DNA from: Ruminococcaceae bacterium UBA5413
GTDB lineage: Bacteria > Bacillota > Clostridia > Oscillospirales > Acutalibacteraceae
Direction of reading: 5' to 3'
NCBI GenBank assembly: GCA_002409585.1
Contig: DHNP01000029.1
Coordinates: 4,542-68,541 of the forward strand
DNA: 64,000 nucleotides
Each line of letters opens with the position of its first letter. Within the stretch, counting starts at the first letter, position 1. Position numbers and translations under genes: made by a program. The notes under the pieces are model-generated. The model worked only from the letters and a program-made list of their open reading frames with translations, was not told where the DNA came from and ran no database searches. Shown here in pieces: positions 1 to 7,205 of the stretch.

Positions 1-1173
1 ATATGCAAAAACAGTTTTTTCACGACTTCGGGCTTCGTTTACATTACGGATGAAAGCGGCAACATAATATACCACCCTAAGCAAAGGCTTATTTACTCGG
101 GCCTTTACCATGAGAACAACCTTGTGGACGCAAAGCGCCTCGACGGCACTTACACCGAAAAGTTTGAGAAGCAGCAAAGGCTCGTTACCATAAAGACGGT
201 AGGCTACACCGGCTGGAAGATAATAGCCGTCGACCCGTTCCAGGACATAGACTATATGTCCGCGCGCTTTCAAACGTACACCGTTATTATTGCCGTGTTT
301 ATCATCATACTGCTTGTATTCATAAATATACTCCTCTCGTCAAGGATAGCTAAGCCGATAGAGCAGCTTGAAAAGTATGTAAAGGAAATAGAAAACGGCG
401 ACTTCTGCCGCGAGGTAGAGGTAAGCGGTTCGTATGAGATAGAGCATCTCGGCAAGGCGATTAATTCCATGGTGAAGCAGACGAGAAAACTCATGGACGA
501 CATTATCGCCGAGCAGGAGGCTAAACGCCGCAGCGAGCTTGATGCGCTTCAGGCGCAGATAAACCCGCATTTCCTTTACAATACGCTCGACTCGATAGTA
601 TGGATGACGGAAAATGAGCGCTACAAGGATGCAGTCTGCATGGTTACGTCGCTTGCGAGGCTTTTCAGGATAAGCCTTAGCAGGGGGAAGAACATAATAC
701 CAGTAAGCGACGAGCTTGAGCATGTGAAAAATTACCTGATTATACAGAGCTTCCGTTACTCGGATAAAATAAAGTACTCTATTGAAGCTGAGCCCCAAGT
801 GCTTAACTGCGCGACCATAAAGCTTATAGTCCAGCCGCTTGTGGAAAATTCAATTTACCACGGGATTGAATATATGGACAACGGCGAGATAGACATCAAA
901 GCGTACCGCAGGGGGGATGATTTGTACATAGACGTCATAGACAACGGCCCAGGCATGCCGCAGGAACAGGTGGACGCGCTGCTTTCAGGGGAAAAAGACA
1001 CTTCCAACCGCGACAGAGGTTCCGGCATAGGCATACAGAATATCCAGGAAAGGATAAAGCTGTACTTCGGCGCTGAGTACGGCCTCGTCATTTACAGCGA
1101 ACCTGACGTCGGGACTACGGCGAGGATACATCTTCCGGTAAAGCCGATAGAAGACTTCAAAGATAAGGAGTGA
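1..1173 (+). CDS. LytS/YesM-type sensor histidine kinase, 5' end cut by window
   Basis: The frame is open from base 1, so the start lies upstream and the extracellular sensor part is incomplete. A membrane segment (bases about 280-335) is followed by a HAMP linker. The phosphoacceptor motif INPHFLYNTLD has its histidine at 568-570. The ATPase part has the N box (LVENSIYHG), DNGPGMP and a GSGIGIQNIQERI glycine-rich loop. This is the His_kinase plus HATPase_c layout of the YesM/LytS family, which usually pairs with an AraC-type (YesN) regulator; that gene may lie upstream. Two sugar-binding proteins follow within a few bases, so the kinase probably reads an extracellular sugar through a binding protein, as in the XylFII-LytS system of clostridia. 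The family call is from sequence; the ligand is unknown. Confidence 0.93.
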   Translation: MCKNSFFTTSGFVYITDESGNIIYHPKQRLIYSGLYHENNLVDAKRLDGTYTEKFEKQQRLVTIKTVGYTGWKIIAVDPFQDIDYMSARFQTYTVIIAVFIIILLVFINILLSSRIAKPIEQLEKYVKEIENGDFCREVEVSGSYEIEHLGKAINSMVKQTRKLMDDIIAEQEAKRRSELDALQAQINPHFLYNTLDSIVWMTENERYKDAVCMVTSLARLFRISLSRGKNIIPVSDELEHVKNYLIIQSFRYSDKIKYSIEAEPQVLNCATIKLIVQPLVENSIYHGIEYMDNGEIDIKAYRRGDDLYIDVIDNGPGMPQEQVDALLSGEKDTSNRDRGSGIGIQNIQERIKLYFGAEYGLVIYSEPDVGTTARIHLPVKPIEDFKDKE

Positions 1174-1180
1174 TTATGTT

Positions 1181-2170
1181 GTGCGCAAAACAAAAGTAAT
1201 CTTTTTCCTTATGATAGTGGTTTCGTTTTTAACCGTGCTTGTTTTTATACATAACCGTTATGACTACCTTGAAAAAAGGAACAGTGACTTTTACGAGATA
1301 TCCGTCATCTGCCGCGGCAAAAACATGGAGAGTTATTCATCTGTAAAGGCCGGCATAGACCAGGCGGCGGACGACCTTAACGCCGAAGTGAATTACATAA
1401 CGCTTACGAAGGACAACGATGCCGCCCAGCAGCTTTCCTTACTTAAGCAGGAGATAAGCAACGGGACGAACGCGGTGGTCATTATTCCCGCGGAAAACGT
1501 GCAAGACGGCAGCGTGCTGCGCGATGCCGCGCGAGAGGTCCCGCTCGTAGCCCTTAAGTACCCTATAGGCGACGTATCTTACGCGACGGCCATATCATGC
1601 GACGATTACAGGCTCGGCAGTGAGCTTGCGAAAAAAATCATATCGGACAAAGGGCCGGCCGGCAGCGGCCGCTTCCAGATAATAAGGCGCAGTTCGCAGG
1701 GCGGCGGCACGCGCCTTTTGGAAGGCGTGACCGACGCGCTCAAAAACGGCGGCGCGACTGACATTACATGCTCTGCGGCGGCAGACAGTTATAAAAAGGT
1801 TTATGACGACGTAAAACAGTCAATGGGGAAAAACGAAGGCAGAATTTTTGTAGCGCTTGACGGCGATTCACTTGAAGCCGCCGGCAAGGCAAAAAAAGAT
1901 CTATTAAAGTCAGGCGAAGCCTCTAACGAAAGCATATACGGCGTAGGGCGTACAGATGCGAACGTCGCAATGCTCGGCGACGGAATAATACAGGCCATCG
2001 GCGCTGAGGACGAGTACAGCATGGGATACCTCGGCATAAAGATAGCCATTGACGGCATACAGAAAAAGTATAACGAAAATGACATAACGGTTAATTTCAT
2101 TGTGTCAGATAAATCAAATATGCATTATCCCAAAAACGAATACATACTTTTCCCTTTTATTAATTATTAG
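1181..2170 (+). CDS. membrane-anchored periplasmic-binding-protein-like sugar sensor
   Basis: A 329-residue protein of the RbsB-like type 1 periplasmic binding fold. The N-terminus (about residues 5-22) is one hydrophobic segment with no lipobox cysteine, so it probably acts as a signal anchor. The GTG start lies 7 bases after the kinase stop, with AAGGAG at 1166-1171 inside the kinase end. Its place between a LytS-type kinase and a galactose-binding lipoprotein suggests a sensor subunit that presents sugar to the kinase, not a transport component. No permease or ATPase gene is visible nearby. XylFII of the clostridial xylose three-component system is the nearest known analogue. The ligand cannot be told from sequence. 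Confidence 0.8.
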   Translation: MRKTKVIFFLMIVVSFLTVLVFIHNRYDYLEKRNSDFYEISVICRGKNMESYSSVKAGIDQAADDLNAEVNYITLTKDNDAAQQLSLLKQEISNGTNAVVIIPAENVQDGSVLRDAAREVPLVALKYPIGDVSYATAISCDDYRLGSELAKKIISDKGPAGSGRFQIIRRSSQGGGTRLLEGVTDALKNGGATDITCSAAADSYKKVYDDVKQSMGKNEGRIFVALDGDSLEAAGKAKKDLLKSGEASNESIYGVGRTDANVAMLGDGIIQAIGAEDEYSMGYLGIKIAIDGIQKKYNENDITVNFIVSDKSNMHYPKNEYILFPFINY

Positions 2171-2179
2171 GTGGATGAA

Positions 2180-3208
2180 ATGAAAAAAATCATTATTAAG
2201 GGTATCTTCGTCGTAATATTATGTTTTTCATTTTGTGCAATGGGCTCATGCGGGGCGAAAAGCGTTTCAGCGGATAAAATTAAAATAGGCGTGATGACAT
2301 ACAGGAAGGACGACACTTTCATAAACTCACTTTGCTCGAGCCTTAACAGCTACGCTAAGCAAAAAGAAAAGGAGATAGGCCGGCAGATACAGATAACCAT
2401 AGTCGACAGTCAGTCGAACCAGGTACTGCAGGACGACCAGGTGAGCCGTTTCCTTTCGAGGGGGTACTCGGCTTTGTGCGTAAACCTTGTGGACAGGACC
2501 GCCGCTGCAACCATAGTCAACAAGGCGCAGAGGATAGGCGTGCCGCTCATATTTTTTAACCGCGAGCCTGTGGACGCCGACCTGCGCATGTGGGATAAGG
2601 CGTATTACGTCGGCGCGGACGCGGCGCGTTCAGGCACCATACAGGGTGAGATAGTCTGCGACTATTATAAGGCTAACAAAAGTGCCGTTGACAGAAACGG
2701 CGACGGAAAAATACAGTACGTTATGCTTGAAGGGGAGGAAGGCCACCAGGACGCGCTCCTCAGGACGGAATACTCCGTCGGATACCTTACAAAATCCGAC
2801 GTAGGAGTGGAAAAGCTTGCTGACGGCATAGCCAACTGGCAGCGCTCGCAGGCGGCGGAAAAGATGTCGCAGTGGCTGCATACTTACGGCGAAAAAATAG
2901 AGGCCGTTTTCTGCAACAATGATGAAATGGCGCTTGGGGCCATAGATGCCATAAAAGACAGCCGCATTAAGAACAAGCCTGTAGTAGTCGGCGTTGACGG
3001 CACGCAGGCCGGCATAGAGGCAATACGCAGCGGGGATATGCTCGGCACAGCGTACAATGATGCCAAAAGGCAGGCTGAAATGATTTTTGATTTGTCGTAT
3101 GCGCTTGCGTGCGGGAAAGACATACCTAAAAATACGCTGAAGGACGGGCATTATGTTTATGTACCGTACCAGACAATAACGTCGGCCAACGTAGGCCAGT
3201 ACATATAA
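2180..3208 (+). CDS. MglB-like galactose-binding lipoprotein
   Basis: A 342-residue substrate-binding protein. I take ATG 2180, with GGTGG at 2171-2175 as ribosome site, over the in-frame GTG 2171, because the signal peptide then begins MKKIIIKG. A lipobox (MGSC) marks it as a lipoprotein. The segment DRNGDGKIQYVMLEGE matches the calcium-binding loop typical of galactose/glucose-binding MglB proteins, and CNNDEMALGAIDA is the usual hinge-region motif. It probably binds galactose or glucose at the cell surface. The transport genes mglA and mglC are absent after it, so it may feed the upstream sensor kinase or share a permease encoded elsewhere. Galactose specificity is inferred from the loop. 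Confidence 0.85.
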   Translation: MKKIIIKGIFVVILCFSFCAMGSCGAKSVSADKIKIGVMTYRKDDTFINSLCSSLNSYAKQKEKEIGRQIQITIVDSQSNQVLQDDQVSRFLSRGYSALCVNLVDRTAAATIVNKAQRIGVPLIFFNREPVDADLRMWDKAYYVGADAARSGTIQGEIVCDYYKANKSAVDRNGDGKIQYVMLEGEEGHQDALLRTEYSVGYLTKSDVGVEKLADGIANWQRSQAAEKMSQWLHTYGEKIEAVFCNNDEMALGAIDAIKDSRIKNKPVVVGVDGTQAGIEAIRSGDMLGTAYNDAKRQAEMIFDLSYALACGKDIPKNTLKDGHYVYVPYQTITSANVGQYI

Positions 3209-3232
3209 ACCTATTTTATAAAAACAAAAGCG

Positions 3233-3310
3233 CAGGGCGTACCTTGACGGGCTTTTAGACGCGGGATTGTTTTCCTTTGTTTAAAGCCGGGGGTATGCCC
3301 TGTACTTTTT
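3233..3310 (+). terminator. possible intrinsic terminator after the sugar-sensor operon
   Basis: CAGGGCGTACC (3233-3243) can pair with GGTATGCCCTG (3292-3302), with one G-U pair, and a run of five T follows at 3306-3310. The loop is long and has inner pairing, which makes this a weak call. Confidence 0.4.
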
Positions 3311-3365
3311 ATACATCGCAGGTTAAAATTATTGTATCGGAGTAAGGAAAAATTTTTATTAATTT

Positions 3366-3394
3366 AAAACTTTTTATGGGTGCAAAAACGTCTA
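3366..3394 (+). promoter_or_regulatory. candidate ECF-sigma promoter, autoregulatory
   Basis: AAAAC at 3366-3370 and CGTCTA at 3389-3394 resemble the -35 (TGAAAC-like) and -10 (CGTC) elements used by SigV/SigW-type ECF factors. The spacer is 18 bases, slightly longer than usual. It lies 45 bases before the ECF sigma gene, where an autoregulated promoter is expected. Confidence 0.4.
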
Positions 3395-3438
3395 ATAAGT
3401 GTTCTTAAGAATAGACTACAGCAAAGGGAGGGCCAGAC

Positions 3439-3909
3439 GTGGAAAGCGACGACAGGATTTTCCGGAGAATCATCGACCAGCGGGACAGGTTTTACAGGAT
3501 GGCATACAGTTACGTAAGGAATGAGCAGGACGCTATGGATGTAGTACAGGAGGTTGCCTGCAAGGCGTTCAAACATATTAAGGAGCTGAGGGACCCGGAG
3601 TATGCGGAAACATGGCTTTTCAGGGTAACGATTAACACGTCCATTGACTTTTTGCGCAAGCAAAAGCATGAGCAGGCGGGGCTGCCGGAGCATGACAACG
3701 GTGCGCCGGACAGCTACGATAAGCTGGCTGTTTTTGACACGCTGCGCCCCCTTGACGACACGAGCCGCACTATAGTGGTGCTGCATCATATGGAAGATAA
3801 AAATTTTGAGCAGATATCATGCATAATGGGAAAGAACGTCAACACGGTCAAAACAATTTATTACAGGGCTATGAAGACCTTGAAAGAGCAAATAGAAAAG
3901 GAGGCGTAA
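3439..3909 (+). CDS. ECF RNA polymerase sigma factor (SigV/SigW-like)
   Basis: A 156-residue sigma-70 family protein holding only regions 2 and 4. Region 2 includes MAYSYVRNEQDAMDVVQEV and region 4 is a helix-turn-helix around FEQISCIMGKNVNTVKTIYYRA. GTG start with AAAGGGAGG at 3424-3432. The anti-sigma gene begins six bases after its stop, so the two are translated together. The anti-sigma has the architecture of RsiV, so this is probably a cell-envelope stress factor released by regulated proteolysis. In Bacillus subtilis SigV answers lysozyme; the same signal here is inference. A candidate ECF-type promoter lies directly upstream. Confidence 0.9.
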   Translation: MESDDRIFRRIIDQRDRFYRMAYSYVRNEQDAMDVVQEVACKAFKHIKELRDPEYAETWLFRVTINTSIDFLRKQKHEQAGLPEHDNGAPDSYDKLAVFDTLRPLDDTSRTIVVLHHMEDKNFEQISCIMGKNVNTVKTIYYRAMKTLKEQIEKEA

Positions 3910-3915
3910 ACAGAG

Positions 3916-4770
3916 ATGGCCGATATCCAAACCGGACTTGATAAATTAAAAGAACAGTATGAGGGCATACACGCTCCGCAGGAGCTGGAAGGAAGGCTTA
4001 TTGAGATGGAAAGCGTGTATAAACGCAAGGCGCGCTTTGCGGGCCTTAAAAGCTGGGGCGAAAGGGCGGCTGTGTTTGTCTGCTGTGCTGTTGCCGGCAT
4101 AACGCTCATTTCAAACATAAATGCCTCTGCCGCCGAAGCCATGCAAAAGATTCCTATAATAGGCGCGGTTTCAAAAGTAGTGACGTTCCGCAGCTACAAG
4201 TCGGGCGACGCAGATATAAAGACGCCGCACGTAACGGGCCTCGGCGATAAAAAAACTGAGCAGAAGCTAAACAAGGAATTTGACAAATACTCGGATGCCA
4301 TTATCGCGCAGTATGAAGCGGATGTAAAAGATATGGGGAGCGACCCGCACGTAGCGGTATCGTCTTCTTACAAAGTGCTTGTTGACAACAGCTCTCAGCT
4401 CACTATAGTTATGAATACGGTAGTGGCAAAAGGCGACTCTATGGAAACCGACTGGTATTATAACATAGATAAAAAAACGGGGAAACTCCTTAAGCTGAGC
4501 GATGTTTTCCGCAGCGGGACGGATTACATTAAGCCTATCAACGCTTATATAAGCGGGGAAATCAACAAAAACCCTGACGATTATTTTATGGAGGACGACA
4601 AGTTTACATCCATTGCCTCAGACCAGAATTTTTATATAAACAAAGACGGCAAACTTGTCCTTGTCTTTGATGAGGCAAGCATAGCGCCGGCTTATAAAGG
4701 CGTAATCGAATTTACTGTGCCTACAGATATAATTTCCGGTATTCTGCCCGAAGACGGGCTTGTACACTGA
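3916..4770 (+). CDS. RsiV-like anti-sigma factor (DUF3298-type ectodomain)
   Basis: 284 residues: a cytoplasmic part (1-48) that should hold the sigma factor, one membrane helix (about 51-68), then an extracellular part. The ectodomain segments around VDNSSQLTIVMNTVVAKGDS, YYNIDKKTGKLLKLSDVF and INKDGKLVLVFDEASIAPA are typical of DUF4163/DUF3298 proteins such as RsiV and PdaC. In B. subtilis the RsiV ectodomain binds lysozyme directly, and signal peptidase then site-2 protease cleave it. The AxA-like stretch just after the helix (NASAAEA) could be the signal-peptidase site. Family known; lysozyme sensing inferred. Confidence 0.85.
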   Translation: MADIQTGLDKLKEQYEGIHAPQELEGRLIEMESVYKRKARFAGLKSWGERAAVFVCCAVAGITLISNINASAAEAMQKIPIIGAVSKVVTFRSYKSGDADIKTPHVTGLGDKKTEQKLNKEFDKYSDAIIAQYEADVKDMGSDPHVAVSSSYKVLVDNSSQLTIVMNTVVAKGDSMETDWYYNIDKKTGKLLKLSDVFRSGTDYIKPINAYISGEINKNPDDYFMEDDKFTSIASDQNFYINKDGKLVLVFDEASIAPAYKGVIEFTVPTDIISGILPEDGLVH

Positions 4771-4938
4771 ACGCAAAACAGCTGACATAAATTTTGTTTA
4801 AATTATAAGGGCATGGCCGCTGCCGGTAATTAATGCTTTTGCACTGAAAATCAGGCCGGCAGGCAGCGCCGTGCCGACGGAGGGGCTAAATGCGGCTAAA
4901 TCCGGCGGGACATGAAGGTTAGCAGAGATATATATGGA

Positions 4939-4988
4939 ACGCCTCAGCGGGAATACCGGCTGCCAGTATTCCCGCTGAGGCGTTTTTT
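4939..4988 (+). terminator. intrinsic terminator after the sigma/anti-sigma operon
   Basis: A perfect 18-base-pair inverted repeat (4939-4956 with 4966-4983; stem includes GCCTCAGCGGGAATAC) with a 9-base loop is followed by six T at 4983-4988. It sits between two convergent genes. The T run favours plus-strand transcription. Confidence 0.88.
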
Positions 4989-4993
4989 CATCT

Positions 4994-5986
4994 CTAACGT
5001 ACAGTGTCCCGCGTGGAGCCGCCTAACTGCAGGCTGACGTCCAAAACTTTACATTTAGGGACGACTTCTTCACCGGCGATAAGCTGCAATACTGTTTCGA
5101 CGCATTGCTCGGCCAGTCTTTTAATTGGCTGCCTTACAGCGGTAACGGTAGGCGTAACCATCTTTGTAAGGTAAGTGCCGTCGTAGCCGATAATTTTTAA
5201 GTCCCGCGGGACGGATATCCCGTTTTGCAGAGCAATGTTAAGGCAGCATATTGCCGGTATATCCATAGTGAATATGCCGTCTACGTCAGTGTATTTGCTC
5301 ATAAATTCAGCCATGATTTTATGGAAATACTTATAGGTAAATTTATTCCAGGCCGTTTCAACCGTCGTGACTTGTATTGAGTGTTTTGTAAGTTCGCGTG
5401 CAAAAGCCGTGTGCCTGTCGAAAGACCTGTTCCTGGTACGCTGTGAACCCGTGAATTGTATTACGTTTTTGCACTTGCACCTGATAAGCTCCTTTGCGGC
5501 GAGAAGCCCGCCCTTTTGGTGGTCGCTGCTGATTATCGGGATTTTTTCTCCGAAATCCCTGTCCAAAGATACGATAGGCTTGTTGTTTTTAAGGTAACTT
5601 TCGTCATCAAGCGAGTGTGACGCGGTGATGATTCCGTCGACGATATTGCGGTCCAACATTTCAAGGTATTCTTTTTCACGGTTACTGGTAGCAACCGTGT
5701 TGCAGATCATAGCTTTGTACCCTTGTGCATAAAGCGCCATTTCGACATATTTTGTAAATGCTGAAAAGAACGGGTGGTCCAAGTCAGGTATTACGACGCC
5801 TATAATTCCGGTGCGGTTGTGGTACAGGTTCCTTGCAAGTTCATTCGGAGTGTAAGACAGCTCCTCCATGGTTTCATGCACTTTGCGTTTTGTATCCTCT
5901 GAAACATAGCCTGTTTCGTTAAGCACTCTGGAAACCGTTCCAACGCCGACGCCCGCGTGCTTTGCCACATCTCTAATGCTTGCCAT
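4994..5986 (-). CDS. LacI-family transcriptional repressor of the GH32 locus
   Basis: A 330-residue LacI/GalR protein. The N-terminal helix-turn-helix (IRDVAKHAGVGVGTVSRVLN) is followed by the hinge helix (YTPNELARNLYHNR) and a sugar-binding core ending in ALQNGISVPRDLKIIGYDGT. ATG start with AAAGGT eight bases upstream. It lies downstream of and co-directional with the HAD phosphatase gene, and divergent from the GH32 gene. Two near-identical TGGAAC-CG-GTTCCA palindromes, one over the GH32 start site and one inside the gene, have the central CG expected for this family, so it very probably represses sucrose/fructan use. ScrR/SacR-like repressors are the closest known analogues; the effector is not visible. 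Confidence 0.93.
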   Translation of the reverse strand: MASIRDVAKHAGVGVGTVSRVLNETGYVSEDTKRKVHETMEELSYTPNELARNLYHNRTGIIGVVIPDLDHPFFSAFTKYVEMALYAQGYKAMICNTVATSNREKEYLEMLDRNIVDGIITASHSLDDESYLKNNKPIVSLDRDFGEKIPIISSDHQKGGLLAAKELIRCKCKNVIQFTGSQRTRNRSFDRHTAFARELTKHSIQVTTVETAWNKFTYKYFHKIMAEFMSKYTDVDGIFTMDIPAICCLNIALQNGISVPRDLKIIGYDGTYLTKMVTPTVTAVRQPIKRLAEQCVETVLQLIAGEEVVPKCKVLDVSLQLGGSTRDTVR

Positions 5987-6105
5987 ATTTGAGTTACCTT
6001 TCTTGTCTGAAAAATTGCGCGGCGCACATTAAACTGATTTCACGCCGCTTGGCTGGCACTTACATTTTTAAGTAAGCCAGTTGAAAAATAGCGCTTCATT
6101 TTATT

Positions 6106-6903
6106 TTAGCTGAAATAAAAATCCAGCGCCTTGGCAACACCGCCGCTGTCATTTGTTTCGGTAACCGCATCTGCTGAAACCTTGACGGCTTCGGGGGCGT
6201 TTCCCATTGCTATGCCTAAACCGGCATATTTAAGCATATCTATATCATTAAACTGGTCGCCGAAAGCGATAAGCTCGTCCTGCGTAACCCCGAGTTTGCC
6301 CTGAAGCAGCTTTATTGCCGCGGATTTAGAACTTTTGCCTGAAATAATCTCAAGGTAAGTGTCCTTTGATTTATATATGTTTAAAAACGGATATCCTGAT
6401 TTTAATACATTTTCTAATAGATTTATCTTTTCCGGCGGACCTATGCAGAGCAATTTGTGTACTGCTTTGATTCCGGGGATAGAGCCGCTTCCGTAAGCCT
6501 TAGGTTCAATACCGACAATGCAGCTTTCTTCCATAATACAGGGATTGTTTTTATTGGCTGCGAACCAATCGCGGCCAGAGTAAAAACTGCAGCAGATATC
6601 CCTGCACTGCTCTGATATGTACGAAGTGATATTGACAAAGTCATCTTTATCAATGCCGGATTCAAACAGGGTGTTCCCTTCTTCATCAAGCACAAGAGCG
6701 CCGCTGTAGCAGATAACAGGGGCTTTTACGCCTAAAATGTGCTGTAAAGGGAAAATCCCCTGAGGCATCCTTGCTGAAACAAGAATAAAAGGGATATGGC
6801 GCTCATTTAACCTGTGAACGGATTCAACTGTCTTTTGTGAGATGTTATTATGTGAATTTAATAAAGTACCGTCTATATCGCTGAAAACAGCCCTGTATGC
6901 CAA
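6106..6903 (-). CDS. Cof-type HAD-superfamily sugar phosphatase
   Basis: A 265-residue HAD-IIB (Cof) hydrolase. Motif I is FSDIDGTLLNS near the N-terminus, motif II is LVSAR, and the C-terminal acidic motif is AFGDQFNDIDMLKYAG. The start is TTG at 6903, with AAAGGGTGA six bases ahead. Members of this family dephosphorylate sugar phosphates, FMN or pyridoxal phosphate; the substrate cannot be read from sequence. It is transcribed ahead of the LacI-type repressor and divergently from GH32. A role in handling fructose or glucose phosphates from sucrose is plausible but inferred. Confidence 0.88.
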   Translation of the reverse strand: MAYRAVFSDIDGTLLNSHNNISQKTVESVHRLNERHIPFILVSARMPQGIFPLQHILGVKAPVICYSGALVLDEEGNTLFESGIDKDDFVNITSYISEQCRDICCSFYSGRDWFAANKNNPCIMEESCIVGIEPKAYGSGSIPGIKAVHKLLCIGPPEKINLLENVLKSGYPFLNIYKSKDTYLEIISGKSSKSAAIKLLQGKLGVTQDELIAFGDQFNDIDMLKYAGLGIAMGNAPEAVKVSADAVTETNDSGGVAKALDFYFS

Positions 6904-7133
6904 CTTAAGTCACCCTTTGCCCCAATGTAATGCCGGCCTGCGCTCTGAATACAATAATTATAAACAATATTCAGCATACTTTCAAGTAGTAAAAAATATA
7001 AGAAAATATTGAGCAAACAGCAGGTTTTATTTTTTATATATTTTGCGGATAGCGGTTGTGAAAATTGATTATAAATTTTGCACAATTAAAAGGTTTATAA
7101 TTTATACAAAATATGAAAATTACATTATAACTA

Positions 7134-7162
7134 TTGACATATGCGAAGGCAAGAGGTATTAT
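7134..7162 (+). promoter_or_regulatory. sigma-A promoter of the GH32 operon
   Basis: TTGACA (7134-7139), a 17-base spacer and TATTAT (7157-7162) make a near-consensus sigma-A promoter. Transcription should begin near 7169, directly at the operator that follows. Confidence 0.85.
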
Positions 7163-7169
7163 CTATGCA

Positions 7170-7183
7170 TGGAACGGGTTCCA
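7170..7183 (+). promoter_or_regulatory. LacI-type operator over the GH32 start site
   Basis: TGGAACGGGTTCCA is a 14-base inverted repeat with one central mismatch. It overlaps the predicted +1, where bound repressor would block initiation. An almost identical site lies inside the GH32 gene at 8434-8447. The divergent LacI-family gene is the obvious regulator. Confidence 0.82.
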
Positions 7184-7205
7184 CAACTAAAAAGGGGACA
7201 ACACA

